In this document: piece after piece, positions 38,018-46,222 of the stretch
Numbering within the stretch: the first letter of the stretch is position 1
Layout: the number at the start of each line of letters is the position of its first letter
DNA from: an uncultured Bacteroidales bacterium
GTDB taxonomy: Bacteria > Bacteroidota > Bacteroidia > Bacteroidales > FEN-979
DNA: 64,000 nucleotides
Direction of reading: 5' to 3'
Assembly: GCA_903959905.1 (NCBI GenBank)
Contig: CAJBYO010000017.1
Coordinates: 1-64,000, forward strand
Translations under genes and position numbers: made by a program
The notes under the pieces: model-generated
Databases searched by the model: none
Seen by the model: only the letters and a program-made list of their open reading frames with translations
Told to the model about the DNA's origin: nothing

Positions 38018-39112
38018 CCTGTTCATTACCTCTTTAATCCTTTCTTCAAGATCCCTGTAATTGTTGCGGATGACCATCCCGGGGAAATTCTTTGACATTT
38101 CAAGGGCATACAGAAGGCTAAAATCTTCCTGCCCCGTCGAAAAATAGATTTTCTTCTCCATCAGGTAATGTGCCAGGTATTCCTGTTCCGGCTGACCGGG
38201 GGTCGGGATGAAAATTGCCCTTTTCCCAAGTGTAACGATATCCATGATGCTTGAATACCCTGAACGGCATATCACCATTGCCGACCTGCTGATCAGCTGG
38301 AACAGTTTCTCAGAATCGAGGTGGGCAAAAACATGAATCCTGTTGTCAAGGACATATGCCTCGTCTGATTCAGGCATGCCGCGTACCATGGCGACCTGCA
38401 TGTTGATGCTCACCAGTTGCATGAGTATTTTATCTTCCAGGATGGTGCGTTGCGGTTCCGGGCCCGAAAGCATAACCAGGAGTTCAAAGTCGGGACTGAC
38501 GGACCGGTCAAAAGGATCGACATACCTGGTGAACCTGGAGAGAATGCCTATGTAGTGAGCTTTTGCAGGCAATACAGGGGGGTGAGACAATGCCCCGGCT
38601 ATTCCGTGATGCGCTTCAAAATCGGGGATCCAGCAGGCATCAAATTTGCGTATAAAACGGTGGTTCACAGCATCAATGATTTTGCGGAGAAATTTGATTT
38701 TTCCGGTAAGCTGAATGCTGAGCTGATGCGTGATGAAAACAGAGGTGATTCCCGGAACCCAGCACCCGTATCGGTTATCTGACACAACAAGGGTTACTTT
38801 ATTTTGATATGCAATGTTTTTTACCATCCTGTGCTCGCGCCATATCCCTGCAAGAAACCTGGGTAACAACCGCAGTATTTGCAAGGTCATCCTGCTGTTC
38901 CTGGGGTAATTGACACGAACACCGGGAAAATCAACCGTCTGAATGTCGGGATGTTCCCTGCGTATGAATTCGAGGGGGCGCCCGCTGGCTGCAACAATGA
39001 CATGGTATCCCAGCTCAATAAGTTTTGAAATAACCGGAATACATCGGGTTGAATGACCTATTCCCCAATCCAGCGGACAAACAAGTACGACCATTTTTCC
39101 TGCCATGGGCAT
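38000..39112 (-). CDS. MurG-like glycosyltransferase
   Basis: A 370-residue GT-B protein. The N-terminus (MVVLVCPLDWGIGHSTRCIPVI) has the glycine-rich GxGHxxR loop of MurG/UGT-type enzymes, and the C-terminal half ends in the donor-site pattern ICRSGYSSIMDIVTLGKRAIFIPTPGQPEQEYLA cut over about 285-320. Several unchanged homologous families in Bacteroidota are only annotated 'glycosyltransferase'. The start could be either MPMAGK or MAGK. The 3' end overlaps lgt by 18 bases. Acceptor unknown; a surface glycan or glycolipid is plausible. Confidence 0.82.
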   Translation of the reverse strand: MPMAGKMVVLVCPLDWGIGHSTRCIPVISKLIELGYHVIVAASGRPLEFIRREHPDIQTVDFPGVRVNYPRNSRMTLQILRLLPRFLAGIWREHRMVKNIAYQNKVTLVVSDNRYGCWVPGITSVFITHQLSIQLTGKIKFLRKIIDAVNHRFIRKFDACWIPDFEAHHGIAGALSHPPVLPAKAHYIGILSRFTRYVDPFDRSVSPDFELLVMLSGPEPQRTILEDKILMQLVSINMQVAMVRGMPESDEAYVLDNRIHVFAHLDSEKLFQLISRSAMVICRSGYSSIMDIVTLGKRAIFIPTPGQPEQEYLAHYLMEKKIYFSTGQEDFSLLYALEMSKNFPGMVIRNNYRDLEERIKEVMNRSTAPA

Positions 39113-39244
39113 TGAACATATTTAGATCAAATATAGATTAATACACGTCTGCTCTGAAAAAAAGTTATTCACACGGTATTAACTTTTTACCGTAATCCTG
39201 ATAAAGCGAAATTAACCACCATGCAGGAGGAGGTGAGAATAATC

Positions 39245-39280
39245 ATGAAAACCGAAAAGACATGTATGATGAAACATTGA
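39245..39280 (+). CDS. Possible leader peptide overlapping dprA
   Basis: An 11-codon frame (MKTEKTCMMKH) preceded at 8 bases by AGGAGGAGGTGA (39225-39236), a strong Shine-Dalgarno-like sequence that is rare in Bacteroidota. Its stop lies 18 bases inside dprA in another frame, so it could couple or restrict dprA translation. No homology can be claimed. Confidence 0.25.
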   Translation: MKTEKTCMMKH

Positions 39281-40365
39281 AGTACCGGATCGGGCTGACC
39301 CTGATCCCGGGGGTAGGGGATGTGATGGGCCGGAAACTGGTAATGTTGTATGGATCTGCGGAAGCTGTTTTCAGGGAGCCACGGCGCCATCTGAAAAAAA
39401 TGCCAAGGATCGGAGAACTGCTGTCGCAGGCTGTATCGGGTGGTGGCGTGTTGAACCAGGCCGAAAAAGAGATCGCCTTTATGGAACGGTACCGGATCAC
39501 ACCGTTATTTTTCCAGGATGAAGGATATCCCCGTCGGCTGAAAAACTGTGTTGACAGTCCGATCATGTTGTTTTACAAGGGGAATGCCGATCTGAATGCA
39601 ACCCGTGTGATCGGGATGGTTGGAACACGTAAGGCTACCGACTACGGCAAAAGTGTAACACATGAGCTGATTAACGGGCTGGTGAATCAGCAGGTGCTGG
39701 TTGTAAGCGGGCTTGCATATGGGATAGACTGCTGTGCGCACCGGGCAGCGCTGGACCAGGGCCTGAAAACGGTGGGGGTCCTCGGCCATGGCCTTGACAC
39801 GGTGTATCCCTGGCTTCACAGGCCGCTGGCGGAAAAAATGCTCATCCAGGGTGGACTTGTTACCGAATTTCTGAGTAAAACAAAACCTGACAGGTCAAAT
39901 TTCCCAAAAAGGAACAGGATTATTGCCGGCCTGTGCGATGCCATCATCGTTGTGGAGGCTGGCAGGAAAGGTGGTGCACTCATCACAGCCGATATTGCAA
40001 ACTCCTATAACCGTGATGTGTTTGCAGTGCCGGGACGGGTGAGCGACCCATTTTCGGACGGAACCAATTACCTGATCAGGACAAACCGGGCCGCGCTGAT
40101 TCAGAAACCGGACGATGTTTCCTACCTGATGGGATGGAAAACATCCACGGAGGCGGTCACGGTAAGCCAGCGTAAGATTTTCATTGAAATGACTCCGGAT
40201 GAAGAGCAAATTGTGGCGTTGCTTCAAGAAAGTGGGCAGACGGGGATTGATGAAATTTCTACCAGGGTGGAAATCCCCATGAGTAAAGTGTCGGCCGCCC
40301 TGCTTAATCTTGAGTTTGAAGGCGTTGTGAAATGTATGCCCGGGAAGGTCTATGTACTCTGCTGA
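39262..40365 (+). CDS. dprA: DNA-processing protein DprA (Smf)
   Basis: Loads RecA on incoming single-stranded DNA during natural transformation. The 367-residue chain has an N-terminal helix-hairpin-helix region (LTLIPGVGDVMGRKLV), the Rossmann-like core (GMVGTRKATDYGK, VSGLAYGIDCCAH, FPKRNRIIAGL, EAGRKGGALIT at about 115-260) and a C-terminal DML1-like winged helix with GQTGIDEISTRV. ATG 39262 is the only start in frame. Its presence hints at DNA uptake or a general recombination role. Confidence 0.95.
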   Translation: MYDETLKYRIGLTLIPGVGDVMGRKLVMLYGSAEAVFREPRRHLKKMPRIGELLSQAVSGGGVLNQAEKEIAFMERYRITPLFFQDEGYPRRLKNCVDSPIMLFYKGNADLNATRVIGMVGTRKATDYGKSVTHELINGLVNQQVLVVSGLAYGIDCCAHRAALDQGLKTVGVLGHGLDTVYPWLHRPLAEKMLIQGGLVTEFLSKTKPDRSNFPKRNRIIAGLCDAIIVVEAGRKGGALITADIANSYNRDVFAVPGRVSDPFSDGTNYLIRTNRAALIQKPDDVSYLMGWKTSTEAVTVSQRKIFIEMTPDEEQIVALLQESGQTGIDEISTRVEIPMSKVSAALLNLEFEGVVKCMPGKVYVLC

Positions 40366-40431
40366 TAGGATTTCCGGGCGGTTGCAATTTATTTTATACT
40401 TTTACAGAATACTAATGCAAATTCTGACAGG

Positions 40432-41340
40432 TTGGAAGGAATCGTTGTTAAATCCACCGGGAGCTGGATCATCGTTCGGCTACCGGATGGAACAAGGCAT
40501 GAGTGCAAACTGAAAGGGCAGTTCAGGATGCGTGACATCAAGCACACCAACCCGGTGGCCATTGGTGATCATGTGCATGTTGAACTGATGCAGGGCGACA
40601 GCCACGGGATGATAACCGACATTCGTCCCCGCGACAATTACATCATCAGGAAAGCAACCAAACTGTCGAAAGTTTCGCACATCATTGCAGCCAATCTTGA
40701 TCATGCATACCTTGTTGCCACCCTTGCACAACCACGCACCTCAAATGGCTTCATTGACAGGTTTCTTGTTACTGCAGCAGCCTACCAGATCCCGGCCAGC
40801 ATCATTTTCAACAAAACAGACCTTTACGATGCAGAAGTGATGGAAAATCTGAAGAAGTTGAGCAGGATTTATGAACGGGCCGGCTACCATTGCTATCAGA
40901 CGTCGGCACTTAAAGGCGACGGGGTCCCGGTGATCAGGGAACTGCTGAACGGGAAAGTCAGCCTCTTTTCCGGCCACTCTGGGGCGGGAAAGTCTGCTTT
41001 GATCAAGGCGATTGACCCCGCTTTGAATCCCCGGATCGGGAAGTTATCATCGGTGCATTTAAAAGGCATGCATACCACCACCTTTGCTGAAATGTATGAG
41101 CTTGACAATCATGGTTTTATTGTTGATACCCCGGGTATAAGGGAATTCGGACTGATTGATTTTGAAAAAACAGAGATCCACAGGTGCTTTCCTGAAATGG
41201 ATAAGTTACTGCCTGACTGTAATTATAAGAACTGCACACATACTCATGAGCCGGGATGTGCGGTAAAAGCAGGGATTGAAAATGGTTCAGTAAGCGTGTT
41301 ACGTTATAATTCATACCTTAGCATCCTCAATGATAGCTAA
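40432..41340 (+). CDS. rsgA: Ribosome small-subunit GTPase RsgA
   Basis: Circularly permuted GTPase that checks and releases maturing 30S subunits. The 302-residue protein has an N-terminal OB fold, then G4 (NKTD, about 125-128) before G1 (SGHSGAGKSALI, about 180-191) and DTPGIREFGL (about 235-244), and a C-terminal zinc site (CFPEMDKLLPDCNYKNCTH). The start is TTG at 40432; the family's usual N-terminus (xEGxVxKSTGSW) begins there and the first ATG in frame would remove part of the OB fold. The end overlaps the CBS gene by 11 bases. Confidence 0.95.
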   Translation: MEGIVVKSTGSWIIVRLPDGTRHECKLKGQFRMRDIKHTNPVAIGDHVHVELMQGDSHGMITDIRPRDNYIIRKATKLSKVSHIIAANLDHAYLVATLAQPRTSNGFIDRFLVTAAAYQIPASIIFNKTDLYDAEVMENLKKLSRIYERAGYHCYQTSALKGDGVPVIRELLNGKVSLFSGHSGAGKSALIKAIDPALNPRIGKLSSVHLKGMHTTTFAEMYELDNHGFIVDTPGIREFGLIDFEKTEIHRCFPEMDKLLPDCNYKNCTHTHEPGCAVKAGIENGSVSVLRYNSYLSILNDS

Positions 41341-41995
41341 ACAATTAATCACAAATAGCTTTGTGCCGTTAAAAAGCACTGATACCGGTGCTTTTGCCCT
41401 CACCCGGATGGAGGAATCACACCTGGTTAACCTGCCAGTTGTTGATGACGGGGTATTTGCAGGGATCGTTTCCGAGCAGGATATCCTTGCCCTTGACTCC
41501 CCTGAGGTGGAAATCAGCCTCGTCAGTGATCTGCATAAGATGGTGTGCGTGAATGGCGGACAGCATGTGTATGAGGTGCTTAAACTGTTTTCGATATACA
41601 GTATTACAGTGTTGCCGGTGGTGGATGACAACAACATGTACCTCGGAGGCATCACACCTCAGTCGGTCGTTGCTTCACTTGCTGAACTGATCGGCAGCCA
41701 GGAACCGGGCGGAATTATCGAGCTTGAAATCAGGGATCAGGACTACAGCCTGGAAGAGATTGTACAGGTTGTTGAATCAAATCATGCAAAAATCCGCAGC
41801 TGCACTGTTTCTTCGGTTCCCGGGTCGTCGAACCTGCAGGTTACCCTGAAGCTTAACCTGCTGGAAATCGGCCCGTTGTGCCAGGCCTTTTTCAGGCTTG
41901 ATTACAACGTAACGGCCTCATGGTCAAGTGAGAATATGTATAACGATGGCCTGAGGGACCGATTTGAGGCTTTGATGAACTACCTGAATATCTGA
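41330..41995 (+). CDS. CBS-domain protein with C-terminal ACT-like region
   Basis: A 221-residue cytoplasmic protein with two CBS motifs (about 1-60 and 65-125), ending each in patterns such as VNLPVVDDGVFAGIVSEQDIL and ITVLPVVDDNNMYLGGITPQS, which usually bind adenosyl nucleotides. Residues about 130-200 look like an ACT fold (GGIIELEIRDQDYSLEEIVQ). It overlaps rsgA by 11 bases and is followed after 3 bases by an Omp85-like gene, so translation is coupled. A regulatory energy-sensing role is inferred; the partner is unknown. Confidence 0.82.
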   Translation: MIAKQLITNSFVPLKSTDTGAFALTRMEESHLVNLPVVDDGVFAGIVSEQDILALDSPEVEISLVSDLHKMVCVNGGQHVYEVLKLFSIYSITVLPVVDDNNMYLGGITPQSVVASLAELIGSQEPGGIIELEIRDQDYSLEEIVQVVESNHAKIRSCTVSSVPGSSNLQVTLKLNLLEIGPLCQAFFRLDYNVTASWSSENMYNDGLRDRFEALMNYLNI

Positions 41996-41998
41996 GCA

Positions 41999-43456
41999 AT
42001 GCGATTTTCATCGTTCCGCATGCTCCTTGCTTTCTTTTTCTTTTGCAACCTTTTTCTCCTTTGTAACATTGCCAATGCCTCATCACCCGCCACCGATACG
42101 GTAACTGGGGAGCACGACCTTTCTGGCAGGGTGGCCATCAGGCATATCAATATTTCCGGGAACCGAACCACAAAGAAGGGAATCATTCTGCGGGAACTTA
42201 CATTCCATCAGAATGATACGATGAAACTTGCCATGATGGCTCAATTGCTGGAAATAAACAGGCAAAATGTATTCAACACCAGGCTTTTTAACGTGGTCAC
42301 GTTGGATACCGTGCATATTTCCGGATCCATGCAGGTTGACATAAACATCACCGTTATAGAGCGCTGGTATATCTGGCCCATCCCGTTCCTGGAAGTTTCC
42401 GACCGTAATTTTAATGTGTGGTGGGAGACACGTGAACTCAGCAGGCTGACCTACGGCATTGATTTTACCTTTTTCAATGCCCGGGGCAGGAATGAAACAC
42501 TGAAGATCATGACACATTTCGGGTTCAATCAATTATATGGATTTAATTACAGGATTCCCGCCTTAAACCGGCAGCAAACCATCGGAACATCTTTCGGTGG
42601 CTATGTGCAGCTGAATCATGAAGTTGCAGTGTATACCATGAACAATAAGCCGGTTTATCTCAGGAGTAATTCAACCTATCTGAAAAAAGCGGTATACGGA
42701 TTTGGCGAGGTACTGTTCAGGCCTGACCTTTATTCGACCCACTCACTTCGGCTGGCATATTCAGGAGCCAATTTTGACTCCTCCCTGCTTTCAATCCCCG
42801 GCTATACTGACGCTAACGAAAATCCGCTTCAGTTTGTCACCGTTTCTTACCTCTTTAAGGCAGATTACAGGGATGTTCACTTCTATCCGCTGAAGGGTTA
42901 TTATATTGATGCAGAAGTGAGCCATTCAATTCCTTACAATATTGCACACAACAGCTATTTGAAATCTAATATGCGGTTGTACCTGCAGTTGCAGAAGCGA
43001 TGGTTCTGGGCTTCAAGAGTAACCGGTAAGGTGAGTTTTGAAAAAACACAGCCCTATTATTTGCAGCGCGGCCTGGGATGGGGGCAGGATTACGTGAGGG
43101 GATATGAATATTATGTGATTGACGGCCAGCATTTTATTCTGCAGAAAAACAATCTGAAATTTGCCTTGGTTCCCCGCAGAGTTGAGAAACTGCAATTCAT
43201 ACCTGCAGAAAAATTCAATACCGTCCCATGGGCCCTGTACGTAAATGCTTTTGTTGACATGGGTTATGTGTACCATTACCCTGGCCTGTCCCCCGGTGCA
43301 GCCAATGGTACAAACAACCTTCAAAACCACTTTTTACTCGGATACGGTCTGGGCCTGGATTTCACCACCTATTATGACGTTGTCGTGCGCATTGAAAGCA
43401 CCCTCAACCTGATGAATCAGCCCGGAATCTACTTCCACTTCACCGCCCCGATCTAA
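41999..43456 (+). CDS. BamA/TamA-like outer-membrane protein with POTRA domain
   Basis: A 485-residue Omp85-superfamily protein. A signal peptide (MLLAFFFFCNLFLLCNIANA) is followed by a single POTRA-like domain (about 45-125: IRHINISGNRTTKKGIILREL) and a C-terminal barrel with many YxLxY strands and DVRFYPLKGYY-like text (here DVHFYPLKGYYIDAEV). It is much shorter than the true BamA at 46223 and probably serves a different substrate or lipid task. It lies 3 bases after the CBS gene, inside the envelope cluster, upstream of nadK. Confidence 0.82.
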   Translation: MRFSSFRMLLAFFFFCNLFLLCNIANASSPATDTVTGEHDLSGRVAIRHINISGNRTTKKGIILRELTFHQNDTMKLAMMAQLLEINRQNVFNTRLFNVVTLDTVHISGSMQVDINITVIERWYIWPIPFLEVSDRNFNVWWETRELSRLTYGIDFTFFNARGRNETLKIMTHFGFNQLYGFNYRIPALNRQQTIGTSFGGYVQLNHEVAVYTMNNKPVYLRSNSTYLKKAVYGFGEVLFRPDLYSTHSLRLAYSGANFDSSLLSIPGYTDANENPLQFVTVSYLFKADYRDVHFYPLKGYYIDAEVSHSIPYNIAHNSYLKSNMRLYLQLQKRWFWASRVTGKVSFEKTQPYYLQRGLGWGQDYVRGYEYYVIDGQHFILQKNNLKFALVPRRVEKLQFIPAEKFNTVPWALYVNAFVDMGYVYHYPGLSPGAANGTNNLQNHFLLGYGLGLDFTTYYDVVVRIESTLNLMNQPGIYFHFTAPI

Positions 43457-43470
43457 CCAACCCCTTAAAA

Positions 43471-43575
43471 AAATGCCAAATGTCAAATGTCAAATGTCAA
43501 ATGTCAAATGTCATCTGTCACCTGTCACGCGTCACGCGTCACCTGTCACCCGTCACCCGTCACCCGTCACCCGTC
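43471..43575. repeat. Heptamer tandem array, mixed units
   Basis: Fifteen 7-bp units that change in sequence along the array: AAATGCC, five AAATGTC, ATCTGTC, ACCTGTC, two ACGCGTC, ACCTGTC, four ACCCGTC. The shared core is -GTC-. It lies between the Omp85-like gene and the nadK promoter and forms an artificial N-terminal extension (repeated SPVTRHP) of the nadK open frame. Confidence 0.95.
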
Positions 43576-43608
43576 ACCCCTCCATGTCAATCGTTTCAAT
43601 ATTTCCCC

Positions 43609-43616
43609 TACCTTTG
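43609..43616 (+). promoter_or_regulatory. Promoter -7 box of nadK
   Basis: TACCTTTG, 27 bases before ATG 43644. It shows that the in-frame sequence upstream, which runs through the heptamer array, is not translated. Confidence 0.55.
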
Positions 43617-43643
43617 CACGCCGGTAAAAAATCATCCCTGAGA

Positions 43644-44522
43644 ATGAATGTTGCCTTGTTTGGTAAAACTTTAACAGAACCAGTACTTCCGCTGATCCAG
43701 GAATTTATTGATGCTTTGTACTCCATGAATGGCGGTGTGCTCATTTATAAACCATTTTGCGAAAGTCTCCTTCACCGGATTACGTTTCCGGAAGAGCCGA
43801 AAACGTTCACCAAACAGTCGGAAATAGACAAGGTAACAGATGTTCTTTTTTCCATTGGCGGCGACGGAACCATCCTTGATTCTGTTGGCCTGGTTGGTGA
43901 TTCAGGAATCCCGGTTACAGGCATTAACCTTGGGAGGCTTGGCTTCCTGTCAAGTATTTCAAAAGAGCATATTATTCCGGCCATTCATGCCATTCAGAAC
44001 GGGCAGTTCCAGATTGAAAAACGAACCTTGCTGCGGCTTGATTCACCTGAGCGGTTATTTGGTGCAACAAATTATGCACTGAATGATCTCACCGTGTTCA
44101 AACCGAATGTAATGGCGCTGCTGACGATAAAAACCTGGATCAACGGTGAATTTTTAAATGCATACTGGGCCGACGGGCTCATCGTTTCCACCCCAACCGG
44201 TTCCACTGCTTATTCGCTAAGTTGTACCGGGCCGATCATTGCCCCTGATTCTGAAAACTTTCTCATTACACCGATCGCAAGCCACAATCTCACCGTCAGG
44301 CCCATCATTCTGAGGGACGACTGTGAAATAAAAATCCGGGTGGAGGGGAAAAACGGGGAGTTTCATGTCAGCCTGGATTCACGCATTGAAAGGGTCAACA
44401 ATGACGTAGAGTTAATCATTCACAAAGCACCGTTTAAAATAAACCTGCTTCGTTTGAATGATAAAAACTTCTTTCAAACGATCCGGGAAAAGTTAAACTG
44501 GGGCCTGGATAACCGGAATTGA
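43644..44522 (+). CDS. nadK: NAD kinase
   Basis: Phosphorylates NAD to NADP. The 292-residue protein starts at ATG 43644 (MNVALFGKTL), the usual N-terminus for the family; the open frame reaches back to 43473 only because the repeat array lacks stops. The catalytic GGDGT motif is at residues 72-76 and the NAD-binding TPTGSTAYSLS at about 188-198. It is the first of a plus-strand envelope cluster with DUF6089, uppS, bamA and two ompH genes. Confidence 0.96.
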   Translation: MNVALFGKTLTEPVLPLIQEFIDALYSMNGGVLIYKPFCESLLHRITFPEEPKTFTKQSEIDKVTDVLFSIGGDGTILDSVGLVGDSGIPVTGINLGRLGFLSSISKEHIIPAIHAIQNGQFQIEKRTLLRLDSPERLFGATNYALNDLTVFKPNVMALLTIKTWINGEFLNAYWADGLIVSTPTGSTAYSLSCTGPIIAPDSENFLITPIASHNLTVRPIILRDDCEIKIRVEGKNGEFHVSLDSRIERVNNDVELIIHKAPFKINLLRLNDKNFFQTIREKLNWGLDNRN

Positions 44523-44625
44523 AGAAATTTTCTCCGGTCTGCTTAGGTTTTATCCAATAAAAGCATGATGAGAGCGTTAATCAATGTTGTTGGAAGAGAC
44601 GATTCAAACAGAATATTTTAAACGC

Positions 44626-45432
44626 ATGGGAGATTACATCAGGAAGCCGTTTTTCGTGGTATTCCTCGCTTTTTTTTCCAGCCTGGCAGCTGAATCCCAG
44701 GATATGGAAGTTGGTTTCAATGTGGGCGGCAGCTATTACCTCGGTGATCTCAACCCGGGCATGCACTTCCTCAACTCCCGTTTTGCCTATGGCGCGGTTG
44801 CAAGAGTGACCCTCGACACGCGCTGGGCTGTGAAAATCAATGCTTCACGCGGAACGATCATGGGCAGTGCATCTTCATCAGGTTTCCTTCCTGAGCGGGG
44901 ACTTACCTTTACCAGTGATCTCACCGATGTGTCGGGTACTGTGGAATTTAATTTCATGCCATACTTCACAGGCAGCCGGATGAACCCAATATCGCCGTAT
45001 ATTTACACCGGCATTTCTGTGTTCTTTTTTAGCCCGGTGAACAACGGGATTTCCTTGCGTACAATGGGAACAGAAGGACAGAATGTCGGGTTTCAGGGAC
45101 GTACACCGTATGGCTCAGTAAGTGTATCCATACCAATGGGTTTAGGGGTGAAAATCAGCCTCGCGAAGCGTTTGGGGATGCAGGTTTATTGGGAAATACA
45201 CAAGTGTTTCAATGATTATCTGGATGATGTAAGTACAACATACTATCTCGATTATCGGAACATCCCGGCAGGTGACCAGGCTGGTATAACCTCTGATCCG
45301 ACACTTAACCATGAACCTGGGATGCAACGGGGAAACCCCTCTAATAAGGATTGGTTTTCCTTTTATGGTGTTGCATTCACGTATAAATTCAGACTGTTAT
45401 CGTCAAAAAAGTGCCGGGACTTGGATCATTGA
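44626..45432 (+). CDS. DUF6089 outer-membrane protein
   Basis: A 268-residue exported barrel-like protein of the DUF6089 family, which is found next to nadK and uppS in many Bacteroidota. I start at ATG 44626 because it opens a signal peptide (MGDYIRKPFFVVFLAFFSSLAAESQ); an in-frame ATG at 44584 would put a charged stretch ahead. The mature part begins MEVGFNVGGSYYLGDLNPG and continues with NFMPYFTGSR and GVKISLAKRLGMQVYWE strands. Function unknown, with its neighbours pointing to outer-membrane biogenesis. Confidence 0.85.
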   Translation: MGDYIRKPFFVVFLAFFSSLAAESQDMEVGFNVGGSYYLGDLNPGMHFLNSRFAYGAVARVTLDTRWAVKINASRGTIMGSASSSGFLPERGLTFTSDLTDVSGTVEFNFMPYFTGSRMNPISPYIYTGISVFFFSPVNNGISLRTMGTEGQNVGFQGRTPYGSVSVSIPMGLGVKISLAKRLGMQVYWEIHKCFNDYLDDVSTTYYLDYRNIPAGDQAGITSDPTLNHEPGMQRGNPSNKDWFSFYGVAFTYKFRLLSSKKCRDLDH

Positions 45433-45448
45433 TTCTCCGGTTTTAAAA

Positions 45449-46216
45449 ATGAAAGAAATCAAAGACCAGATTGACAGGAAGAGGTTGCCGGTTCATGTAG
45501 CTGTGATCATGGACGGGAATGGTCGTTGGGCAAAGAAGCGCGGTTTTATCAGAACACTTGGTCATGAAAAAGGGGTGGATGCAGTGCGTAATACTGTTGA
45601 GGCGGCCGCAGAAATTGGCATTGGTTACCTTACTTTGTATGCTTTCTCTACAGAGAACTGGAACCGCCCAAAGTATGAAATTGATGCGTTGATGCGCATC
45701 CTTGTTAATTCTCTCAATAAGGAGATGAAAACCCTTATGAAGAACAATGTGAAACTCATGGCGATCGGCGATTTAAAAAGCCTGCCCGCTAAGAGTTACC
45801 GCGAATTAATGAAGTCAATAGATGAAACAGCCGGGAATACCGGGTTAACCCTGATCCTTGCCCTGAGTTACAGCTCAAGATGGGAACTGGTGGAAACAGC
45901 CCGCGCAATTGCACGCAAAGTGGAAGCCGGAGAATTAACTTCCGGCCAGATTGATATTTCAACATTTACCTCATGCCTTTCAACATCGGCATTTCCTGAT
46001 CCGGAACTGTTGATCAGGACAAGCGGTGAATACAGGATCAGCAATTTTTTATTGTGGCAGATTGCCTACTCGGAATTTTATTTTACCAATACATTATGGC
46101 CTGATTTTGGAAAAGACGATTTTTTTAAAGCCATTCTTGATTTCCAGGGAAGAGAGCGAAGATTTGGGCTTACCAGTGAACAGATTAATGAATTTGAAGG
46201 TAAACTTCGTAAATAG
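45449..46216 (+). CDS. uppS: Isoprenyl transferase (undecaprenyl diphosphate synthase)
   Basis: cis-Prenyltransferase that makes the C55 lipid carrier precursor used for peptidoglycan and surface glycans. Counted from ATG 45449 (255 residues); the longer frame from 45311 overlaps the DUF6089 gene and has no homology. Motifs: MDGNGRWAKKRGF with catalytic Asp22, GHEKG, FSTENW and the C-terminal PDPELLIRTSGEYRISNFLLWQ (cut at about 186 on) that binds diphosphate. It lies 16 bases after DUF6089 and 6 before bamA. Confidence 0.95.
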   Translation: MKEIKDQIDRKRLPVHVAVIMDGNGRWAKKRGFIRTLGHEKGVDAVRNTVEAAAEIGIGYLTLYAFSTENWNRPKYEIDALMRILVNSLNKEMKTLMKNNVKLMAIGDLKSLPAKSYRELMKSIDETAGNTGLTLILALSYSSRWELVETARAIARKVEAGELTSGQIDISTFTSCLSTSAFPDPELLIRTSGEYRISNFLLWQIAYSEFYFTNTLWPDFGKDDFFKAILDFQGRERRFGLTSEQINEFEGKLRK

Positions 46217-46222
46217 ACCTGA

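Noticed and set aside
43473..43643. N-terminal extension of NAD kinase (repeated SPVTRHP)
   Set aside because: It translates the heptamer array and lies upstream of a TACCTTTG promoter box; ATG 43644 gives the normal family N-terminus.
45311..45448. Extended N-terminus of UppS
   Set aside because: It overlaps the DUF6089 gene in another frame; the family starts near MKEIKDQIDRK.
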